Shown here one piece after another: positions 1-4,717 of a DNA stretch of 5,671 nucleotides. Source of the DNA: Chloroflexia bacterium (GTDB taxonomy: Bacteria; Chloroflexota; Chloroflexia; Thermomicrobiales; JALYUS01). How positions within the stretch are numbered: the first letter of the stretch is position 1; the number at the start of each line of letters is the position of its first letter. The notes beneath the pieces are model-generated. The model made no database searches and was not told where the DNA came from. It was given only the letters and a program-made list of their open reading frames with translations. The position numbers and the translations under genes were made by a program. The DNA lies in NCBI GenBank assembly GCA_025928215.1, contig JAICJW010000301.1:1-5671 (forward strand), read 5' to 3'.

Positions 1-343
1 CGCGCCCGTTGTCGCGCACCGTGATCGTCTCATCCTTGCCGATCGTCAGCGTGATCTCGGTCGCGTGGCCGGCGAGCGCCTCATCTACGCTATTGTCCAC
101 AATCTCGAAGACGAGGTGATGCAGTCCCTTCGTGTCCGTGTCACCGATGTACATACCGGGACGGCGGCGCACCGCCTCCAGCCCTTCGAGCACCTGAATC
201 TGCTCGGAGCCGTACTTATTGGTGATCTTCTCGATCTTCTCGCGCGGGACGCGCGCGCGGCCATTGCCGTTCGTGCCGTCGGCTCCGTTCGCTCCGTTGC
301 CGTTCGCACCGTTTGTGCCGTTACTCTTCAGTTCGTCTGCCAT
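1..343 (-). CDS. gyrB: DNA gyrase subunit B, N-terminal part (runs off left edge)
   Basis: ATP-hydrolysing subunit of the type IIA topoisomerase that introduces negative supercoils; acts in the cytoplasm with GyrA. Only the first 114 codons are in the window. From residue 44 the translation follows the GHKL ATPase start of GyrB: YGSEQIQVLEGLEAVRRRPG, then MYIGDTDTKGLHHLVFEIVD, then NSVDEALAGH, and RDNGR at 110-114. By homology E80 (in FEIVDN) is the catalytic base, N84 the Mg/ATP ligand and D111 the adenine-contacting Asp. Residues 1-43 form an unusually long lead, of which 8-28 are Asn/Gly-rich. The ATG at 343 is supported by an AGGAG (plus-strand complement at 354-358) ten bases upstream. 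It starts 33 bases after the stop of the membrane-protein gene, so it may be the last seen gene of that operon or use a promoter inside it. ParE has the same fold and cannot be formally excluded from this fragment, but the IGDTD wording favours GyrB. Confidence 0.93.
   Translation of the reverse strand, partial: MADELKSNGTNGANGNGANGADGTNGNGRARVPREKIEKITNKYGSEQIQVLEGLEAVRRRPGMYIGDTDTKGLHHLVFEIVDNSVDEALAGHATEITLTIGKDETITVRDNGR
260..322 (-). repeat. Asn-Gly-rich low-complexity coding repeat in GyrB N-terminus
   Basis: Codons 8-28 of gyrB encode a degenerate series of Asn-Gly pairs, mostly separated by Thr or Ala, with one Asp replacing Asn at residue 22. At DNA level it is an imperfect 9-base repeat (AAC GGN RCN) with some 6-base units. 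The codons vary (GGC, GGT, GGA; AAC, AAT; GCG, GCC, ACA, ACG), so the peptide pattern is kept better than the DNA. It is probably a flexible, disordered tail ahead of the ATPase arm. Its function is unknown. Confidence 0.8.
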
Positions 344-376
344 CGGTTAGTTACTCCTCACACTCGCTCACGGCGC

Positions 377-1414
377 CTACCGCCCCGTCGCCGCTTCCTC
401 AATCATCTGCTCGGGCCGCACGTCCAGGACGCGCGCCCGGCGCTCGCGATAAAAAATCAGACTCCCCGTCGCCAGCCCCGCCGCGACATACGCGTGCGCG
501 ATCATCGCCAGCAGCACCCCAACCGGCTGCTGCACCACGCGCGTCAGTGCGAGCGGGACACCGCGCGAGATCAGCAACGTCAGCCCGATGAACCCTGCCG
601 TCGGCCAGGCATTGCGACGCACGACCCGGTACGACAGATAGATCGCCCGCATCGGCCCGACCCGCTCCAGAAAGATCGCATCCATCGCGAACGCGCCGTA
701 AAAGAGCGCGCCCACCACCGGCACAAGCGTCGCAAGGACGATCAAGCCGAACCCATTGATCCCCGCGAGGACGAATGCCGCCGCGACGATCGCCACCGGC
801 ACGAGCGTCAGCACGAACATGCCGAGGACGGTGAGGACGAGCAGCGCGGCCCGCGTCGCCGCTTCCCAACTGATCCGTAGCGCCGCCCCGACCGCGAACG
901 GCTCGTGCCGCACCATCTGCGCGATCGGCGCGACGAAGAGGGATTTGAGCCACAGCCCGATCACGAGCAGCGCGAGCAGCACGAACACCGCGACGTACCA
1001 CGGCCCGATGGCCGCCGTCGGTCGCTCGATCAGATTAGCGACATGCCCCCGGCCAATCGTGCCGACGAGGCTCGAGACGCCATAGCCATTCCATGCCTGG
1101 GCGATCCCCGACATTACATCCGCCGACGCGCCGCGCTCCCTGAGCGCTTGGGCGAGATCGGCGCCGTCCGCCGTCTGCCCCGGCCAGCGCGCCAGCCAGG
1201 CGAAGAGCGCGGGCGACGTCAGGCGCGGGCCGAGCCAGAGCACGAGATCGAGCGCGAGCGGCACGGCGATCAGAAAGGGGCGCGCATTGAGCATGTCATA
1301 GCCGCTCTGGATCGTCTCGATGATGCCGGGCGCGCGGTCGTCCGCCTCCGAGCCTTGCCGACGGGTACGTTCCCCGCTCTGCTCGCCCCACGGTCGCCAC
1401 GGCCCGCGATTCAT
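377..1414 (-). CDS. Polytopic membrane protein of unknown function
   Basis: A 345-residue protein I cannot assign to a named family. The first ~36 residues are hydrophilic and Arg/Glu/Asp-rich. They are followed by about six hydrophobic segments, roughly 46-62, 138-158, 189-216, 222-247, 271-290 and 297-321, and a charged C-terminal tail (322-345). Residues 63-137 between the first two segments form a sizeable loop. No catalytic motif, nucleotide-binding site or transporter signature is visible. The ATG at 1414 is well supported: it overlaps the upstream gene's TGA as ATGA and has GGGAG six bases ahead, which points to translational coupling with the zincin. The stop is TAG, 33 bases before gyrB. 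The hydrophobic pattern, an amphipathic stretch (31-45) then a Pro-rich first membrane segment, resembles uncharacterised membrane proteins of high-GC bacteria. It could be a transport or envelope protein, but nothing in the sequence decides this. Confidence 0.85.
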   Translation of the reverse strand: MNRGPWRPWGEQSGERTRRQGSEADDRAPGIIETIQSGYDMLNARPFLIAVPLALDLVLWLGPRLTSPALFAWLARWPGQTADGADLAQALRERGASADVMSGIAQAWNGYGVSSLVGTIGRGHVANLIERPTAAIGPWYVAVFVLLALLVIGLWLKSLFVAPIAQMVRHEPFAVGAALRISWEAATRAALLVLTVLGMFVLTLVPVAIVAAAFVLAGINGFGLIVLATLVPVVGALFYGAFAMDAIFLERVGPMRAIYLSYRVVRRNAWPTAGFIGLTLLISRGVPLALTRVVQQPVGVLLAMIAHAYVAAGLATGSLIFYRERRARVLDVRPEQMIEEAATGR

Positions 1415-1818
1415 CGCCCGCTCCCATCCGCGTCGTAGGGATCGCCCTCGAAGCCAATCTCGATCAGCCGTTCATCCGAGATGCCGAGGTGATGCGCGAG
1501 TTCGTGCACGACGGTGTGGCGCACTTCAGCGACGAGTTGGGCCTCGCTGTCGCATTGCGCCTCGATCGCACGCTGGAAGATCGTCACCTTGTCCGGCAAG
1601 ACCGCTCCGTATCCCGATGTCCGCTCGGTGAGCGGAATCCCTTCGTATAAGCCGAACAACACCTCGTCGTCGGCCAATTGCACGCGCTGCCGCTGGTGGA
1701 TCGTCGGCACATCCGCGACGACGACCGCGACATTGTCCAGCATCCGCAGGATCGTATCGGGCAAGCCGTCCAGCGCATCCGCTACGAGGCGTTCGAATGC
1801 ATGTTGACCGACCCGCAT
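1411..1818 (-). CDS. Zincin-like metallopeptidase family protein (PF06262-type)
   Basis: A small soluble putative zinc protease of 135 residues from the chosen start. Near the C-terminus it has HTVVHELAHHLGISDERLIE, an extended HExxHxxGxxD zinc site. Counting from the chosen start, H105 and H109 bind zinc with E106 as catalytic base, and D115 is the likely third ligand. Upstream, the stretch LFGLYEGIPLTERTSGYG and the VTIFQRAIE segment are typical of the short zincin-like (DUF1025-type) family, whose members are usually about this size. No signal peptide or membrane segment is visible, so it is likely cytoplasmic; substrates are unknown for the family. I prefer the ATG at 1818 over an in-frame ATG at 1854 (147 residues). 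It has GGAG nine bases upstream, and the family commonly begins with a similar M-R-V segment. The 1854 start would also leave only about 12 bases after the predicted transcription start. The stop overlaps the membrane-protein start by 4 bases. Confidence 0.87.
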   Translation of the reverse strand: MRVGQHAFERLVADALDGLPDTILRMLDNVAVVVADVPTIHQRQRVQLADDEVLFGLYEGIPLTERTSGYGAVLPDKVTIFQRAIEAQCDSEAQLVAEVRHTVVHELAHHLGISDERLIEIGFEGDPYDADGSGR

Positions 1819-1872
1819 CACGCACCGCTCCACGCCTCTCGACCCTGTGTGCATGCGGTTTCCCGCACGGAT

Positions 1873-1881
1873 ATTCTACCA
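1873..1881 (-). promoter_or_regulatory. Extended -10 promoter for the zincin/membrane protein/gyrB block
   Basis: Read on the minus strand, 1881-1873 is TGGTAGAAT: a TGn extension followed by TAGAAT, five of six matches to the sigma-70 -10 box. No good -35 lies 16-18 bases upstream, which is usual for extended -10 promoters. The predicted start near 1866 gives a ~48-base leader to the preferred ATG at 1818. A small GCGG...CCGC inverted repeat (1888-1902) sits where a -35 or operator would be. Confidence 0.5.
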
Positions 1882-1927
1882 TACTTTGCGGATAATTACC
1901 GCATGAATGCGCGTACGTACTAGGGTC

Positions 1928-1975
1928 AGTAGTCAGTAGTCAGAACGGGACCCGAACTTCTGGCTACTGACTACT
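1928..1975. repeat. 18-bp inverted repeat built from a 7-base unit, in divergent intergenic region
   Basis: The left arm 1928-1945 pairs with the right arm 1958-1975 over 18 positions with a single T/G mismatch (wobble in RNA). The outer 12 bases, AGTAGTCAGTAG and CTACTGACTACT, are perfectly complementary. The 12-base centre contains CGGGACCCG. The left flank is a tandem of GTCAGTA (from 1926), and the right arm carries the same heptamer inverted. It lies between two divergent promoters, so it is not a terminator for either neighbouring gene. Its right arm covers the -35 region of the plus-strand promoter. It could be an operator, a REP-like dispersed intergenic element or a remnant of a small mobile repeat. 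Confidence 0.8.
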
Positions 1976-1979
1976 CCGG

Positions 1980-1988
1980 TGCTACAAT
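1980..1988 (+). promoter_or_regulatory. Extended -10 promoter for the M28 peptidase gene
   Basis: TGCTACAAT: a TGn extension followed by TACAAT, five of six matches to the -10 consensus. No convincing -35 is seen; that position falls in the right arm of the 1928-1975 inverted repeat. The predicted start near 1995 gives a ~36-base leader that includes the GGGAGG ribosome-binding site. Confidence 0.5.
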
Positions 1989-2017
1989 CGCGCCGCGAAG
2001 TGTCCGGCAGGTATCCA

Positions 2018-2023
2018 GGGAGG
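2018..2023 (+). promoter_or_regulatory. Shine-Dalgarno site selecting the GTG start of the M28 peptidase
   Basis: GGGAGG, seven bases before the GTG at 2031. It decides for the GTG start. No in-frame ATG follows until residue 58, which lies inside the conserved N-terminal region. Confidence 0.8.
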
Positions 2024-2030
2024 GCAGAAC

Positions 2031-3425
2031 GTGGCGGAAGCAACGAATAGCAACCTTTTAGCGACGAACCGGCAGATCATTGGCGATGTTTTCACGAGCG
2101 ACGCGTCGTATCAACTGCTCCTGCAACTCTGTGATGTCTGCGGCAACCGGTTCGCGGGCAGTCCGAGCGAGCGAAAGGCGGCGGACACGATCGCGGCGGC
2201 GATGCGCGCGAACGGCCTCGAAAATGTCCATCTGGAGCCATTCGAGATCACCGCGTGGACGCGTGGCACGACGACCCTCCGTATGACCGCGCCCGTCGAG
2301 CGCGACTTTTCCACGCTCGCCCTCCCCTACAGCCCGGCCTGCGACCTGACCGCCGAGATGATAGATTGCGGCGGCGGCGAGCAGGAGGATTTCACCCGCC
2401 TCGGTGGCGCCGTGGCGGGGAAAATCGCCGTCTGCGCGGCGGAAACCGGCAACTGGCTGACGGCGAAGAAGGTCAGCCACCGCACAGACAAGTACCGCTG
2501 GGCAATAGCGGCGGGCGCTTCCGGCTTCATCTTCATCAACCAGAATCCCGGCCAATTGCGGATCACCGGCAGCCTCTTCCCGAATGCGCCGATTCCCGGC
2601 ATCGGCGTCTCATGGGAGACGGGCAATGCCATCCTCCGCCTCGCCAAGCACGGCGACCACCCGACATTGCACATCTCGGATACCGGCACGAGCCAGCGCG
2701 TCACGACGAATAATGTCGTCGGCGAATTGCCCGGCGACGGCTCGACGGACGAATTCATCGTCACCGGCGCGCATTACGATGCGCATGACATCGCCGATGG
2801 CGCGGGTGACGACGGTGCGGGCACCTGCACGCTCGTTGAGGCGGGCCGCGCGCTCGCCAATGTGCGCGGGGAGCTTGTGCGCGGTATCCGGTTCATCGCC
2901 TTCGCGGCGGAGGAAGTTGGGTTGTTCGGCTCGTGGGCATATCGCGACGAACACGAGCGCGAGCTGAGCCGCGTGCGGTACATGCTCAATCTCGACGGCG
3001 CCGGTCAGGGTGGCGGCGGCTCAGAGACCATGTCGCTCACCGGCACGCCGGAACTCGCGCCCTTCTTCTCCGCACTCGCCGAAGAATTCTCCTACAAATT
3101 CGATGTCGTGGACCGCTTCGCCGGTCATTCCGATCATTTCCCGTTCACGCTTGCCGGCGTCCCCGCGGGCGGGATCGCCAGCCGGGACGCACGCCAGGGG
3201 ATGATCGGGCGTGGCTGGGGCCACACCGAGGCGGACACCGTGGACAAGGTCTCGCTGCGCGGCCTGCAAATGGCGGCGATCCTCACGGCGCGCGTCCTCC
3301 TCCGGCTCAGCGTAACGCCCGACGCGGCATGGCCGGGCCGCCACCGGACGCCGGAGGAATTGCGTCAGCAGGTCGAGGAGAATGACTACACGGAATCGCT
3401 GACGCGGTCGCGCCGCCTCCCGTAA
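2031..3425 (+). CDS. M28-family zinc metallopeptidase (aminopeptidase/carboxypeptidase Q-like)
   Basis: A 464-residue exopeptidase with a two-zinc M28 active site. Ligands and catalytic residues are all visible: H248 in GAHYDAHD (with D250 supporting it), bridging D260 in GAGDDGAGT, E294 (general base) and E295 (zinc) in AAEEVGLFGS, D322 in MLNLDGAG and H398 in WGHTEADTVDKV. SDHFPF at 367-372 is also typical. Residues ~105-230, between the N-terminal part and the catalytic core, look like the PA-type insert seen in carboxypeptidase Q-like members; GKIAVC, GASGFIFIN and the IPGIGVSWETG region fit this. There is no signal peptide or membrane segment at the N-terminus, so the enzyme is predicted cytoplasmic, although many relatives are exported. 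Substrate preference (amino- versus dipeptidase) cannot be read from the sequence. The GTG start has GGGAGG seven bases upstream. A hairpin follows the stop, so it is probably a single-gene transcript. The next genes encode a peptide-type ABC importer. Confidence 0.92.
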   Translation: MAEATNSNLLATNRQIIGDVFTSDASYQLLLQLCDVCGNRFAGSPSERKAADTIAAAMRANGLENVHLEPFEITAWTRGTTTLRMTAPVERDFSTLALPYSPACDLTAEMIDCGGGEQEDFTRLGGAVAGKIAVCAAETGNWLTAKKVSHRTDKYRWAIAAGASGFIFINQNPGQLRITGSLFPNAPIPGIGVSWETGNAILRLAKHGDHPTLHISDTGTSQRVTTNNVVGELPGDGSTDEFIVTGAHYDAHDIADGAGDDGAGTCTLVEAGRALANVRGELVRGIRFIAFAAEEVGLFGSWAYRDEHERELSRVRYMLNLDGAGQGGGGSETMSLTGTPELAPFFSALAEEFSYKFDVVDRFAGHSDHFPFTLAGVPAGGIASRDARQGMIGRGWGHTEADTVDKVSLRGLQMAAILTARVLLRLSVTPDAAWPGRHRTPEELRQQVEENDYTESLTRSRRLP

Positions 3426-3449
3426 CCGTCGGGGATCATCTGATTCTCT

Positions 3450-3481
3450 CGGTGATGGTGGGCAGCAACCCGCCATCACCG
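3450..3481 (+). terminator. Terminator-like hairpin after the M28 peptidase gene
   Basis: The arms 3450-3462 and 3469-3481 form a 13-bp stem with one G·T wobble (3459/3472) around the loop CAGCAA, starting 24 bases after the stop codon. It is very stable by inspection but has no T-run after it, so it is not a canonical intrinsic terminator. It may stop transcription with Rho, protect the 3' end, or isolate the downstream permease promoter. Confidence 0.55.
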
Positions 3482-3525
3482 ACCAATGGCTTGCGCCGTC
3501 AATCGTCCGACTTGTAATGCGGCAC

Positions 3526-3554
3526 TTGACGCTATTGGCGGCATCCCGTACACT
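3526..3554 (+). promoter_or_regulatory. Sigma-70-type promoter for the permease operon
   Basis: TTGACG (3526-3531, five of six to the -35 box), a 17-base spacer, then TACACT (3549-3554, four of six to the -10 box). The start would be near 3561, giving a ~78-base leader before the ATG at 3639. Its place after the terminator-like hairpin suggests the transporter is transcribed separately from the peptidase. Confidence 0.55.
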
Positions 3555-3638
3555 CCCGTGCCAATACCATATGACAAGGGAGCGACGCGTCCGACCGATG
3601 CAGCGTGTTTGTTCCGATGGAAAGAGGATCGTGACGTT

Positions 3639-4598
3639 ATGGGCAAGTACATCATCCGACGGTTGGTGACGGCGGTGCCGACCTTGATCGCCATCTCGAT
3701 CGTCCTCTTCGCCGTCATCTCGCTCGCCCCCGGCGATCCGCTCGCCCAGTTTGCCGCCGATCCGCGCGTTCCCGAGGCGGTCAAGGCGAATATCCGCAAG
3801 CAACTCGGTCTCTCTGATCCGCTGCCCGTCCAGTATGCCAAGTGGGCGAAGTCCATGGCGACCGGCCAGTGGGGGACGAGCTTCCAGTCCCGCTCCTCGG
3901 TGCGCACCCTGATCGCCCAGCGGTTGCCCGCCACGCTGATCGTTCTCGGTTCCGCCTTCCTCCTCTCGCTCCTCCTCGCCATCCCGATCGGCATTCTCTC
4001 GGCGATCAAGCAGTACTCCGCCTTCGATCAGGTGGCGACCGTCTTTGCCTACCTCGGGAATGCCCTGCCCACCTTTGTCAGTGGCCTCTTTTTCATCATC
4101 CTCTTTGGCGTCAAGTTGCACTGGTTCCCCTTCATCTATCGCGCCAATATCGATCAGACGGGGCTGGCGGGGGTCTGGGAGCATATCCGCCAGGCCTTCC
4201 TGCCCGTGCTCGTGCTCGCCCTCGTGCAGACCGCCGCCTTGATGCGCTACACGCGGGCGGCGATGCTCGAGGCGATCCGCCAGGACTACGTGCGCACGGC
4301 GCGGGCGAAGGGGCTGCGGGAGAACCGGGTGCTGACCGGACATGCGGTTCGCAATGCCCTCATTCCGGTGGTGACGATCATCGCCTTGCAGATTCCGGGC
4401 ATCTTCGGTGGGGCGATTGTCACCGAGCAGATCTTCCGGGTGCCGGGGACGGGCAACCTCTTGATCCAGGCGATCACGAACAAGGACACGCCGGTGATTA
4501 TGGCGGTGACGTTCATCTTCGCCGTGCTGGTCGTGCTCTGTAACCTGCTGGCCGATGTGATCTATGGCCTGCTCGATCCGCGGATCAAGTTCAGTTGA
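3639..4598 (+). CDS. Peptide/nickel-type ABC transporter permease, DppB/OppB family
   Basis: One of the two membrane subunits of a binding-protein-dependent importer of the Dpp/Opp/Nik family; moves peptides, nickel chelates or similar solutes across the inner membrane. The protein has 319 residues, normal for the family. It opens with KYIIRRL and a first membrane helix (~9-30) ending in the characteristic APGDP (30-34). A ~65-residue external region follows, with LGLSDPLPVQYAKW and GQWGTSF, then helices near 98-121, 133-158, 186-204, 238-260 and 286-308. The EAA loop that docks on the ATPase is at ~215-242 (DYVRTARAKGL then AVRNALIPVV). GGAIVTEQIF followed by PGTGNLL and the C-terminal LLDPRIKFS are also typical. 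The reading frame stays open upstream to an ATG at 3486, but those residues do not look like the family. The ATG at 3639 with GAGGA ten bases upstream is the right start. The substrate cannot be deduced. Confidence 0.95.
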   Translation: MGKYIIRRLVTAVPTLIAISIVLFAVISLAPGDPLAQFAADPRVPEAVKANIRKQLGLSDPLPVQYAKWAKSMATGQWGTSFQSRSSVRTLIAQRLPATLIVLGSAFLLSLLLAIPIGILSAIKQYSAFDQVATVFAYLGNALPTFVSGLFFIILFGVKLHWFPFIYRANIDQTGLAGVWEHIRQAFLPVLVLALVQTAALMRYTRAAMLEAIRQDYVRTARAKGLRENRVLTGHAVRNALIPVVTIIALQIPGIFGGAIVTEQIFRVPGTGNLLIQAITNKDTPVIMAVTFIFAVLVVLCNLLADVIYGLLDPRIKFS

Positions 4599-4600
4599 GC

Positions 4601-4661
4601 AGGACGAAGGACGAGGACGAGGACTGAGGACTGAGGACGAAGGACTGAGGACTGAGGAGTG
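4601..4661. repeat. Tandem short repeat, AGGACTG/AGGACGA units
   Basis: Nine head-to-tail units begin two bases after the first permease's stop. They are AGGACGA, two 6-base AGGACG, then AGGACTG twice, AGGACGA, AGGACTG twice, and AGGAGTG. The period is 7 bases except for the two hexamers. The stretch is purine-rich on the plus strand. It resembles the short tandemly repeated heptamers described in cyanobacteria, though the sequence differs. Many units contain AGGA, so an effect on ribosome binding is conceivable but unproven. Confidence 0.9.
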
Positions 4662-4670
4662 CGTCTTCCG

Positions 4671-4696
4671 CCGCCGACCGCCGACCGCCGACCGCC
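4671..4696. repeat. Tandem heptamer repeat CCGCCGA, 3.7 copies
   Basis: Three exact copies of CCGCCGA (4671-4691) plus a partial CCGCC lie between the AGGACTG array and the second permease's ribosome-binding site. This is a second 7-base repeat family in the same 119-base gap. Confidence 0.85.
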
Positions 4697-4704
4697 TGCT
4701 GATG

Positions 4705-4710
4705 AAGGAG
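4705..4710 (+). promoter_or_regulatory. Shine-Dalgarno site of the second permease
   Basis: AAGGAG seven bases before the ATG at 4718. It is strong and gives the second permease its own initiation site despite the long repeat-filled gap. Confidence 0.8.
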
Positions 4711-4717
4711 TATCCCG

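Noticed and set aside
65..880. 271-codon plus-strand open frame opposite gyrB and the membrane protein
   Set aside because: It overlaps two supported minus-strand genes, and its second half is an Arg/Asp/His-rich shadow with no family features.
1888..1920. Cluster of small palindromes (GCGG...CCGC, GCATGAATGC, GTACGTAC)
   Set aside because: Each is short and imperfect or expected by chance. Recorded only as possible operator-like sequence beside the minus-strand promoter.
3450..3490. Riboswitch-like stem with GGGCAGCAACCC
   Set aside because: The apical sequence superficially recalls riboswitch loops, but the conserved cores and junctions of SAM or cobalamin classes are absent, and it lies upstream of the predicted permease promoter.
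3486..3638. N-terminal extension of the first permease from an upstream ATG
   Set aside because: The extra 51 residues are unlike the family, lie over the predicted promoter, and lack a suitably spaced ribosome-binding site. The 3639 start begins with the usual KYIIRRL.
3571..3669. Possible 32-residue leader peptide overlapping the permease start
   Set aside because: An ATG lies ten bases after the predicted transcription start, too close for a good ribosome-binding site. An in-frame ATG at 3598 has AAGGGAG 15 bases away, which is too far. There is no codon run suggesting attenuation.
3021..4343. Long open frame (440 codons) on the minus strand across the M28 gene end and the first permease
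   Set aside because: Rich in charged, low-complexity residues, crosses an intergenic gap with promoter and hairpin signals, and lies opposite two genes with clear family motifs. It is a typical GC-rich antisense shadow.
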